Positions 36,245 to 45,529 of a stretch of DNA of 64,000 nt are shown here, one piece after another. This DNA comes from Mesocentrotus franciscanus (taxonomy: Eukaryota; Echinodermata; Echinoidea; Camarodonta; Strongylocentrotidae). Both the position numbers and the translations under genes were made by a program. The first letter of the stretch is position 1; each line of letters begins with the position of its first letter. The stretch spans positions 5,661,372 to 5,725,371 of the forward strand of contig CP137667.1 of the NCBI GenBank assembly GCA_037976565.1, written 5' to 3'. Under the pieces are notes generated by a model. The model searched no databases, was not told the DNA's origin, and saw nothing but the letters and a program-made list of their open reading frames with translations.

Positions 36245-36842
36245 TAAAGCGTGACACCCTGAGTTTGAAAATGTGTAGGTACAACTAGGTCCCCCCGCAT
36301 TCAAATCGAATGGGGGCCGGAAAACTAAGAATTGACATGCGAACAAATTCGACTGAATATACATTGGCAAGCCCCTCGCATGTAAAAATTGAGTGGGGTC
36401 GAAAATTATCGGATGACAATTATTGATCAATGAACTTAAACAATATCGTGGAACTATTATGTAACATAATCTCTCTGGAAAAAGAAAAAGAAATAACAAT
36501 TCACAATAAACACGGCATATACCCATACAAAACCGGGTAGGGGCGAAACCCAATGGGAAAATTCCCCTACGGCCCACTTTCTTTGCGCACGACGCTTATC
36601 ATTATTATTCTTTAAATTGATGTGCGACCAGGCCAAATGCCCCCGGCTCTGCATTAACTTCATAAAACACTGACCAATTTATTACATAAACCCTATCCGT
36701 ACCTTTCATACCTGAAACCCTAAATCCTTTCCGTACTAATACGTATACCTTTGGCTACTTCGAACCACCAAGCAATACTTAATTTATGCCACTAATATAC
36801 TAAAAATACTTTTATTGGTGGAGATAATGGGGAGGTGGTGGG

Positions 36843-37122
36843 AATGTTTTAGACTCCGTAAATTTTTCTTCTTGTCCATTGAAAATGAAAGCCATAACTA
36901 GAATGAAAGCCCCTTCGTGCTATTTTTAATTTGCTGGCGGTATTTTCCGCGCTTGCTTGATAAGCGTACATACGCTTGTACATTTCTTTCCAATGTAATA
37001 CAAAGTATTACATTTCCTAGCGCGTGAATTTCCCTCAAAAATGTAAACAACCTCTTGACCTACATTTTGTCAGCCTGTCAATAAACCCTTTTAAATCGTT
37101 GTCTACTCTTTAAATTTTATTA
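36843..37122 (-). repeat. Ngaro A2 internal repeat
   Basis: A second copy of A1, directly joined to B1 at 37122/37123. Only a few substitutions and one or two indels separate it from A1, suggesting insertion in the fairly recent past. Confidence 0.85.
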
Positions 37123-37640
37123 TTCACGGCTAACAAAAATAACAAACAACCAAATTTGCGTTTATGTCGTGGCTTTATTAACATTTTGAGATGGACGCTT
37201 ATTTTGCACATTTTGATTTTCTGGGTGTCATAACAAAATAACACAGATATATTGAATCATAAAAAATGCTTACAAATGCTAGGCCCCCCGCCTATGAAAT
37301 CGAGTGATGCTTAGGCTAAACTTATATACATTAAGTCATTATATCAGCCCCCCGCCTATAAAATCGAGTGATGCCTAAAGTTATAGAATATAGATGTATA
37401 TATATACCAGCCTCTCCGCCTGTAAGATCGGATGATGCCTAAGATTAAAGCGTGACACTTTGAGTTTGAAAATGGGTAGGTACAACTAGGTCCCCCCGCA
37501 TTCAAATCGAATGGGGGCCGGAAAACTAAGAATTGACATGCGAACAAATTCGACTGAATATACATTGGCAACCCCCTCGCATGTAAAAATTGAGTGGGGT
37601 CGAAAATTATCGGATGACAATTATTGATCAATAAACTTAT
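37123..37640 (-). repeat. Ngaro B1 repeat
   Basis: It begins (plus strand) TTCACGGCTAACAAAAATAAC and ends near TTGATCAATAAACTTA. It matches B2 but has ~28 extra bases near 37190-37217. The CCCCCCGCCTATGAAATCGAG-like blocks recur four to five times inside it as short subrepeats. Confidence 0.85.
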
Positions 37641-38181
37641 CAGTACCATGTGATTAGTGATTTGGAGGCATAATTTGACAAATTACCGCCAAACGAGAAT
37701 ATATTTATATATGATCGGCCGCCAAATCACAACGTTGTCATCAAACGATTTTTGTGCACTAAGGGAATATCTATGTTTAACTATTTACACTTTGGTGGAA
37801 TTAACATTTCAATTGGCCAAATTAACCAATGTACATGTACAGGCATGTACTTTTTCGCCCTTAAGCTAATTTATAACCCTATAACAGACTACAGAGTATC
37901 GTAATAAACTTATCTCTACAACACCGGCACATCATTATGCCTAATTCATTCCCCTCAAAGAAGTGACTAAACCGTTAATGCCCATTTCGAAATGAAGCAT
38001 TCGCAAAACTGGTCATTTACCAATGTCCACCTAAACCTGCCCCATATAACTATTATTTACTCTCCACAACTTTGTTACTCCCAAAATAAGGCACTCTTAT
38101 CCCAACAACAAAAACATGATCTTGCGGTGCCGGACTCAAACTTTTTGCGGGATTTACATTGCTACCCGAACAGACTTAAAC

Positions 38182-38250
38182 ATTGAAATATAAGAACGCT
38201 GAAATATAAGAACACTGAACTATAAGAACATTGAAATATAAGAACAAACA
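38182..38250. repeat. 16 bp minisatellite
   Basis: About four copies of TGAAATATAAGAACAC between the SGNH stop and B1. Confidence 0.85.
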
Positions 38251-38279
38251 ACGTGTTTTGTAACATTATCATTGTTTAA

Positions 38280-38884
38280 CTACTTGGATGAACCGAGATA
38301 GGACAGGCCCTCCTTCAGGTCAGTGATAAACCTGTCCAAACCCTCATTGGAGAGATGCAATCCGTCCGGCCTATATAAAGCCCTATCCTTATGCCTTATG
38401 TCGGGGTGTGGAATGGCCTTTCCCCCATTCCTGCCGACCAAGGCGCGAGCGTATCGGTTCGTGGCCCTCCTTCTATCGTCTAATTTTCCCTGCTCTTCCG
38501 GACTACAGCATTTATATTCTACCCGTTCTAGGATGTCAGACCATATTATTGTCGTCTCAGTGTTCGATGTGATTAATCTGTTCACCGCATTCGCCATCGC
38601 CCTCTTCGAACATCCCTCTATGTCATTCGTGCCCACGTGTAACACTAAAACGGTCGGCTTCGTCAGGCCACTGGTAATCGACTCTAGCCATGCGTTTGTT
38701 TGGTCCAAGCGAAGGCCCGCTTTCCAGCCCAATGGATGACCGTCCCCAAACCCATATCGGCGCAGCCAGTCCGCTCCGCCCTGCGATGGGCCCAGAAAAC
38801 GATAGAGTCGCCTACCATCCATATTTGTTCTGTGGACAAAATAAGAAAAGAGGACTGGGCAGCATTTTGTATTCCAAAGAACAT
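38280..38884 (-). pseudogene. Ngaro SGNH hydrolase ORF (one frameshift)
   Basis: Block I MVGDSIVFWAHRR (Ser nucleophile near 38805) is in one frame. After a shift near 38700-38740, VLVLHVGTNDIEG (block III Asn, ~38625) and YRPDGLHLSNEG (the Asp-His pair, ~38355) follow in the other. Together these are the S/G/N/H hallmarks of GDSL/SGNH esterases, which several Ngaro and CR1 elements carry; the role is unproven, possibly lipid or ester hydrolysis during the life cycle. It ends at a TAA at 38280. Confidence 0.8.
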
Positions 38885-38984
38885 GCGTTAATGTGAACTT
38901 GAAATCCCATTGTGTTTTCTTGCTCTTGTTCTGCATGTATGTTTGTTGTCTGCTTGACTTCGTTTTCATTTTCATGTTGTAGCA

Positions 38985-39200
38985 CCATTATTATTATTAT
39001 TGCTATTATTATTATTAGCTTATTTAACCTCTCGAGGCGAGGGACTTATTCCTCTGTGTGTTGTACATATATTCATTCCTGTGTATGCGGCCTCACCCTT
39101 ACATTATTGGCCCCGGACACGTTAACCTCATCATTCACTCTGTTATATTTTGTACGTATACCTGGCGAATCAAATCAAATCAAATCAAATCAAATCAACC
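38985..39200. mobile_element. Microsatellite-bounded insertion between SGNH and recombinase ORFs
   Basis: (ATT)n at 38989-39018 and (AATCA)n at 39168-39196 bracket about 150 bases that resemble a LINE 3' UTR with its pentanucleotide tail. If so, a small LINE end is nested inside the Ngaro element. Confidence 0.35.
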
Positions 39201-39232
39201 CCCACGGTACTTTGCAACATTGCTCATATTTA

Positions 39233-40151
39233 AACAACCATATCAAGCCTTATATATCAGCGATGCGCGGAGGAAGCCCATCGACCCATGTGCTGTATTT
39301 GGGCGTCCGAGCAGCCCGCCATAGCAGCGGTTGTAGCCGCACCTATACGAAAAGAATGGGAGGAAAACTTCGCCGCCAACATATCTCTGTATGACATGCC
39401 TCTCTTTATCATGGCACTGAACTCATGCCTGGTGAGAGGAAGTGAACCATATGAGCAAAAGAAAGCCTCCCCACTTCCCGGGCGCATTTTCAAATATCTA
39501 AGGACCGCCTTTACGGGACAACTACCCGCCTCAATTTCGTGTATTGAAATGGTGCAACCGTTTCCCCTCGGATCAGTTTTTGATTCCCTTTAAGAGAGCT
39601 TCACCCGGCGATGTGGTGCACTGCCGGTGACTGCCACGTCCGTGAAACGCAGCATTCGATCCCGCCTATGCCGTGATGCCACTGTGAATTCACTAATTCG
39701 TAAAAAAACCATAAAATGCCAAACAAAATGCGGCAGAGTATAATAACACTTCATAAGTGCTAACACAAACATGTTCTAAATCGGTCAACATTTGGTTCAA
39801 AACGGGTAATGTGATAGGATGCCTAGCGTCTCTCCTTGATGTGCGGCGCTTGCATCCCTCGACTAATCTTGCAATCACAAAATTCTGTGTCACGTCTTTT
39901 TCTCCAGCGGATCGCAGATAAAATGATAATCCAGATATGTAGGTTTGAACAGTAGACCCTGCATATCCCCGCCAAGACAAATACGCCACTAACTGAGCTA
40001 CCCTCTCGACATTAGGAGATATCTGCGGGTCATAACCGTAAACCCTGCAGAATTCCTTGTATGCCTCTAGTGCCGAGGCGTATGTTGCATGAGTACGACC
40101 TGCCCTAGACGCCATCAGCAGCTGATTTTGCTCTATAGCCAGCTGTTCCAC
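39233..40151 (-). pseudogene. Ngaro tyrosine recombinase (broken)
   Basis: The N-terminal SAM-like part reads EAYKEFCRVYGYDPQISPNV. A one-base change in the T-run near 39705 shifts frame just before FLRISEFTVASR, which carries the first catalytic Arg. A stop interrupts at 39590-39592, then the same frame resumes with SSHSFRIGAATTAAMAGCSD (H-x-x-R box) and IQHMGRWASSAHR. A TGA at 39257-39259 comes immediately before YIR, where the nucleophilic Tyr (codon 39254-39256) sits. The family integrates circular element DNA. Confidence 0.85.
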
Positions 40152-40860
40152 AGTCGGGACGGCACCTCGATTCCCACCAGGGACGCCCTTGGCGCTAGAG
40201 AACGAAACCGCTGCATCTGAAACCGAGAAAGTGCATCAGCAATACTATTATCACACCCACGAACATGCCTAGCCTTGAATACAACGTTATTACGTAAACA
40301 TATGACAACTACTTCGCGCACTAATCTCATCATATCCGGGCATAGTGCCGACTGCTTATTTATTACCGCAACTACGGCCTGGTTATCGCAATTAAACCAA
40401 ATGTTCTTGTTCCTGAGTTCCACTCCCCATAGCTCAAGACCAACCCAGATGGGGAACAATTCTAACAGGGCTATCGATCTGCTAGCTGCTTGGAAGCCCG
40501 GGGGCCAGGCAGCCTGCGCCCACCTGCCCCCGAAATAAATACCGAATCCAATGCCGGCAGCCGCGTCAGTAAAAAATGTATGTCATCGCTGCCGCACCAG
40601 CCCGGTGCCCGGAAGAAGACTTGCCCATTAAAATGCGCTAGAAACTCGAGCCAAACTCGCATGTCAGACTTTGCGCCCCTCGTCAACCTGATCATGTGAT
40701 AAGGTCGATCCACCTTCCGAGTTAAATCTATAAGCCTTCTCAGGAATGCTCGACCCGGAGCAATTGCTTTACATACGAAATTTAGGCTCCCAATGATCGA
40801 CTGTATACCCTTTAGAGATATCTTTTCCCGCTGCAAGGCCCAATTTAGCTTCTTAACCAA
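40133..40860 (-). pseudogene. Ngaro RNase H domain and RT connection
   Basis: 40471-40860 encodes KLNWALQREKISLKGIQSII and the connection region. After a frame break near 40465, 40133-40459 encodes LRNKNIWFNCDNQAVVAVIN (catalytic Asp in CDNQA) and HVRGCDNSIADALSRFQM (the N-x-x-A-D-x-L-S-R end). RNase H removes the RNA strand of the hybrid. It overlaps the start of the recombinase frame by 19 bases. Confidence 0.8.
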
Positions 40861-41760
40861 ATCTGCAATTTTGTCTTCCGGGACCGAATTTCACGAGCAA
40901 CGCTATCAATTTCCAGCCCCAGATAAGATAACTTTGTGACCGGGCCCTCTGTCTTCTCCTGTGCTATGGGCACGCCAAACCGCTCGCAAATCACCTCGAA
41001 AGAAGCCATTGCACGCTTGCATTCTTCTGAATCTGCTCTACCAGCAAAAAAATAATCATCCAAATAATGTACAATATTCTGTGACTCCGCTACTTTGCGG
41101 GTGCAAAATTCCTAAAAAGTGCTAAAACATTCAATAGTAGAACAAGAAACGGAACAGCCCATTGGCAAACAACGGTCAAAATAGTAAAGCCCATCTACGC
41201 ACATCCCGACCAGTTCAAAATCTTCCGGACGAACCGGTAAAAGCCGGAAGGCCGACTTGATGTCCGTCTTACCCATAAGAGCACCTTTACCTAACCGAGC
41301 AAAAATGTCGACTGCGGAATCAAATGACGAATACGTTACCGTACACTGATCTTCCGGAATGCCGTCATTAACCGAAAGACCTTTGGAAGCGGAGAGGTGC
41401 TGAATCATACGGAACTCCCCCGGAGACTTCTTGGGCACTAGCCCTACCGGTGAACACCTCATATTCTCAAAAGGAGGAACCGCAAACGGCCCTATGATTC
41501 TCCCCAATTCTATTTCTTTCCTCAATTTCTCCTGTAGAACACGTCTGTGACTAAATGCCGATTTCAGATTTCTTACCGTTAATGGAACCCTTGTCCCTTC
41601 AAAATGCAAAGAAAAACCAAATTTAAATCCCTTGATTAAACGCTGTGCATGCTCCCGGTTAGGATAGGAGGCTAACATGGGTATCATCTTTGCCAATTTT
41701 ACTGGCGTCGGTGCAATTTCAAGCAAAACAGTTGCCCTAATGTCCAGATGAGGTACCAGC
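40845..41760 (-). pseudogene. Ngaro reverse transcriptase domain (frameshifted)
   Basis: RT motifs in order: SPVGLVPKKSPGEFRMIQHL, then ALMGKTDIKSAFRLLPV (first catalytic Asp), then YYFDRCLPMGCSVSCS. After a frameshift near 41105 comes VHYLDDYFFAG, the Y-x-D-D catalytic box at about 41050-41070, then KLSYLGLEID. It would copy element RNA into DNA. The catalytic aspartates are present but lie in two frames, so no intact enzyme is made. Confidence 0.85.
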
Positions 41761-42905
41761 ACCGGGTCGGCTCTGGCTACATTGCTTCGCACCATGACCC
41801 GTCGCTTGGCAGCGGGAACATTTGTGCACGAATCTGCAGTTTTGTCCCCGTGTGCACTTGCCTCTATTGTAGTCAAAACACACCCCCCGGGATGGTGCGA
41901 CTGCGCCTCCAAGTCCCCTGCTACTCGGGGAGAAGGTCTCCTCGCACCGTACGTTCCGCTGTACTGCTGACGAAAGGAGGAGGAGCGAGGCCCATGGGAC
42001 GCAACCACCATCAACCACAATTCAGCATCCACGCTTGCCCAAGATCGCCCGGGCAGTCGCGCTTGCTTTAGCCTAAACTGTATGTCATACTCTCTCCACT
42101 CAAGGCCCCCAAATGCTCTAGAAGCGTGTCTAATCAAATCCATATTATTATTTGATGCTTCGCTTCGCTCGATGTGCTTCTCCAAATAAATAGACACGAA
42201 CACCAGGAACACGGATGTCCAATGCTCCACCGAAAATATGCCTTTATTCTTTGCCCGAGGTTGGAATTGCAACCCGAGCCCAGATTCAGACTGCCGCAGA
42301 CTAAATACGGCTTCACCTAGCTCTTGGGATGCCCCACTATCACTCCGTGCATAAGCATTCTGTTTGAGAAGCAAGGCTAAATCAATAAATTCACTCCTCC
42401 AAATTCTCTCCTTGAGCGACATTGCCACTTCGGAACCCAACGGATCAGCCGCGCTCATAAACGGCACCGGTGACCCCACCACGGAAGGGGATACTGGCGG
42501 CGCAGTCCGCTCCGCCATATTACCATCGCATGAAGCCTGCCCAACCGATTGAGCCTGCAATGAAATCTCCGATTGAGGGCACCGACTCTCGCGCGATAAT
42601 CTCCGGCCATGATATGGCCGCGCGCCTACCAGTACTGGTATCAGGTACATCATTGCCACTAGCTCTAGATCTACAAATGATGTTAGGGTTGCACTCACCG
42701 CCCTGATCGTCGGCGCCGCTGGGGCCCACTCCGACAGGCGTTGACGTTGCCTTCGCCCTTGCCCTCGGACTTTTCCTCGCCTGACTTGGGGGTAACGCTG
42801 CATCCGCTCTCGGATTCTCCGCCTGACTTGGAGGTAACGTTGCCCTGGGCGCCGTCTCACCACCCCTCTTCCTCCCGGCCACGGATTTCTTCTTCGCTTT
42901 TGGCA
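41740..42905 (-). pseudogene. Ngaro gag-like ORF (frameshifted)
   Basis: A likely start at 42905 gives MPKAKKKSVAGRKRGGETAP, a basic N-terminus. After a frameshift near 42550 the core reads SLKERIWRSEFIDLALLLKQ and LGLQFQPRAKNKGIFSVEHW. A second shift near 41930-42000 leads to CFDYNRGKCTRGQNCRFVH (a C-x7-C-x5-C-x3-H finger) and CSRCQATGHGAKQC (a C-x2-C-x4-H-x4-C zinc knuckle). The fingers mark it as the nucleocapsid part of Gag. The long 41112-43055 frame reads the N-terminal region out of frame. Confidence 0.75.
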
Positions 42906-43137
42906 TGATCGCCAACGTACTCCCGCCAGTAGAGATGCGAACAAGGCCACTAACACTAACAGTTCAAGTTGATAATGATATGGACTCTCCTTTCTAATCA
43001 GGCCCAACGACAAAGGCCAGCCCAAAACCCGAGTATAATCCCGCTGGTCGCTCACGAGAAGAAATAATTCAGCGTTATATATCCAACTAATTATTCCAGT
43101 GCAGTGCTAACGTTAGTATTAATCCAAATCCTCTAAT

Positions 43138-43416
43138 AATGTTTTAGACTCCGTAAATTTTTCTTCTTGTCCATTCAAAATGAAAGCCATAACTAGAATG
43201 AAAGCCCTTCGTGCTATTTTTAATTTGCTGGCGGTATTTTCCGCGCTTGCTTGATAAGCGTACATACGCTTGTACATTTGCTTCCAATGTAATACAAAGT
43301 ATTACATTTCCTAGCGCGTGAATTTCCCTCAAAAATGTAAACAACCTCTTGACCTACATTTTGTCAGCCTGTCAATAAACCCTTTTAAATCGTTGTCTAC
43401 TCTTTAAATTTTATTA
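43138..43416 (-). repeat. Ngaro A1 terminal repeat (5' end)
   Basis: 279 bases, starting (minus strand) TAATAAAATTTAAAGAGTAG. It is nearly identical to A2 at 36843-37122. It lies upstream of gag and probably holds the promoter. Confidence 0.85.
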
Positions 43417-43545
43417 AACCAGAGTTTAATTAAACCTGACTCAGACCGCAAGTCCAGTCTAAGTCGGGTTAAACTCCATTTCTGTTCCTGAAAGTCCGGT
43501 TTAGTTAAACCAGAGTTTGAGTCCAATCTTAGTTAAGCTGGCATC
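43417..43545 (+). repeat. 1 kb dispersed repeat, copy 2 right part
   Basis: It resumes with AACCAGAGTTTAATTAAACC and CAGTCTAAGTCGGGTTAAACTC, matching copy 1 from about 4975 onward. Together with 34070-35003 it reconstructs one continuous repeat, which proves the Ngaro insertion. Confidence 0.85.
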
Positions 43546-43659
43546 GAGATGTAGTCTGCTGCTACTGGACATGCTCAGTAGTGGTCATTTAAAGAAGACT
43601 GCAATTCGCCCCAAATTGTTATGTTTCGTATATTAAGGTATTTAATGCAGAACTTTGGC

Positions 43660-44310
43660 CTACTGCCCCAAAAGGGTAAATTTTATTCGCTTTGGCCAAA
43701 AGATTCAAATTTGTTTTCAAAAGATTTCAATTTGGAGTTACAATACACTTTAAACATAGGAATAAAACATGATTTTGTATGCTGAGAGCCAGAATTATGT
43801 TAAGTTAATGCTGAACAGGAACACCCTTCCAGCACTCAGCAGACAGAATATAACAAGAATATTATTCAGTGTCAAATCATGAATTCATCTATACAAAAAT
43901 AGCAAACTGATGAATAATGATAACAATATCGTAAGTTCTTCCAATCAAAAAGAGGAAGAGAGGGGGTGACAGCTCATGGCGAGTGGGAGAAAGGCAGGGG
44001 AAAAGGAGGGTCAAAGGGTAGAAAGAGAGTGAGAGAAGGTACAAACGAATCAGAGGCTGCAAAGATGTGTACATTTGATTCAAAGGATTGCTTGATGAAG
44101 CAATCTGTATAATAATAAACGTACACAAACGTCAAGAAGACCACGACATTAATCTGCATCTGCAACTGCCCCAAAATATAAATTTATCTGCTTTGGCTAA
44201 AACGTCCAGATCCGGCAAACTATATCCCCTTTAACCAATGGACCAGTCATGTCATGAAAACCGGTGAATCTTATCCGCTTTGGCCAAGTGCCCAAAGTGG
44301 TAAATTATCT
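43660..44310. repeat. Spaced copies of a TTTATCCGCTTTGGCC motif
   Basis: Variants of CCCAAA.GGTAAATTTTATTCGCTTTGGCC occur at ~43668, ~44168 and ~44266. The rest of the stretch holds unremarkable frames on both strands. No gene was recognised. Confidence 0.5.
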
Positions 44311-44924
44311 ATCCATTCGTTTTAACACACCAGTCCGATCTCGATATCAATTCCGCCCTTCAAATGATTCCCTGCGATTACCACGTGTCAACTCGAAGTA
44401 GTAGTTCTCTCATTAAGGCCCAAAAATCTTTAAAAATACCTCCCTTCTTTTGTCCTCACTTCCAGCTCAATTGACTCTTTTAATAAGAACGCAATAGGCT
44501 AGGAATATTGTGTTTTGAGGTCAAACAAATTGCAATAATTTTTTTTAACTGCAATGCATTTAAGTAAGGGCCCCAAAATGACATACTAAACGTCCGAAAA
44601 TAATTATGTGTAGTGGAACTGTGTCAAAATGGCCGCCAATTCTAGGGTTCTATTTTCACCATGTGAAAAACAACAAAAAATGGCCTTAAAAAAAACCCTT
44701 CCATCCGGAGGGCGATGAGTTGTCCAAAAAAAAAAAAAAAAACAGGTTAGTGTCACACTCTTCTTCAGTGGCCAGGGTCATTGATGGTAACTCTTCCACC
44801 AATGGTAACTGCCATGGTAACATTGCTCAACAGCCAATCAAAATCAAGTATTCCATGGAAGTTACCATTGATGGCAAAGTTACCATCAATGATAATTTAA
44901 TGCAACGGGACCCAGATGTGACAG

Positions 44925-44995
44925 ATGTTTACAATTAAATCCGTTTCTGACGCAGACACACATAAGGTGGTCTGCAACTGGCCAGACGGATTTAA
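44925..44995. repeat. Short hairpin
   Basis: AAATCCGTTTCTGACGCAGAC pairs imperfectly with GTCTGCAACTGGCCAGACGGATTT. Just before it, near 44774-44896, words like TTGATGGTAACT and AGTTACCATTGATGG form further inverted and direct copies. Confidence 0.6.
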
Positions 44996-45030
44996 AACTA
45001 ATCTGTTTCGTGAATAATGCGTCTATATTA

Positions 45031-45192
45031 GGGACTTTTAGATTTGCACGTCGACGTAGTGGACTGCCACGTGTGCCATTCATTCAAGGCACTGGCCCGT
45101 GCCCGGCAGTGCCTTAAAAGGACGTCACATTACCTTAAAAGGATGTCACCGTGGCAGTCCACGTTCTCGTCGTGTAAAATCTAAAAGTCCCT
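45031..45192. mobile_element. Tc1/mariner-like MITE
   Basis: The terminal inverted repeats GGGACTTTTAGATTT and AAATCTAAAAGTCCC have extended arms containing GTGGACTGCCAC and GTGGCAGTCCAC. TA flanks both ends, fitting a TA target duplication. It lies directly upstream of the hammerhead-like motif. Confidence 0.75.
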
Positions 45193-45240
45193 ATTGACTC
45201 CTGACGACGGATAGTCAACCTGTTCGAAACGTCGAGCCAT
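45190..45240 (+). ncRNA. Hammerhead-like motif, second copy
   Basis: CTGACGAC, then GGATAG-TCAAC-CTGTTC, which can form a 6 bp stem with wobble pairs, then GAAACGTCGAG. The arrangement CTGANGA-stem-GAAA-GTC matches the hammerhead core except for one extra base before the stem. The same flank (GAAACGTCGAG) occurs at 5546. Likely a retroelement relic. Confidence 0.35.
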
Positions 45241-45529
45241 TCCTACCATCCACCCTCTCTAAACCGGCGCCATAGTTCTCCATAGAACTATAAGCTAAGA
45301 AAGATAACCAACAGTCTTTTTCAAGAATACACCAACATTCCTTTTCAGGACTTCACACACTCAAGAAAGAATAGATTACCGAGAGTCCTTTTCGGGACTC
45401 CCTAATTCTCCCTCTCTATCACATGGTGCAACCGCAAGCATACTGTATATGCGTTTATATTTTTGCTTCGAAACTGCGCATCTGTAGTCATGCTGTGCGT
45501 ATGTAGCAACGACGCGTTGTCATGTCTGA

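Larger units (their letters stand above)
35004..36437 (-). repeat. Ngaro B2 terminal repeat (3' end), interrupted
   Basis: It has the same start and end as B1 but is lengthened by the 946-base TIR element at 35299-36244. Its outer edge at 35004 is the 3' end of the Ngaro element. Confidence 0.85.
35001..43416 (-). mobile_element. Ngaro-type tyrosine-recombinase retrotransposon (inactive)
   Basis: An 8.4 kb element with gag, RT, RNase H, tyrosine recombinase and SGNH hydrolase on the minus strand. No adenine methylase domain was seen, and termini are split direct repeats in the order A1-ORFs-B1-A2-B2; both points fit Ngaro rather than DIRS1. Such elements are thought to integrate a circular DNA by recombinase without target duplication; here the two flanks share only TTA with the element ends, as expected. 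Frameshifts or stops break the gag, RT, recombinase and hydrolase frames, so it is not autonomous. The termini are intact enough to define both ends. Confidence 0.85.

Noticed and set aside
35307..36577. Long frames on both strands across the TIR element
   Set aside because: GC-rich CGCGGTA words avoid stop codons; the 238-residue frame crosses the element border into Ngaro DNA.
42560..43055. N-terminal part of the 647-residue minus frame as a protein
   Set aside because: It is the out-of-frame reading of gag; the Lys-rich true start is in another frame, and the long frame arises by fusion across frameshifts.
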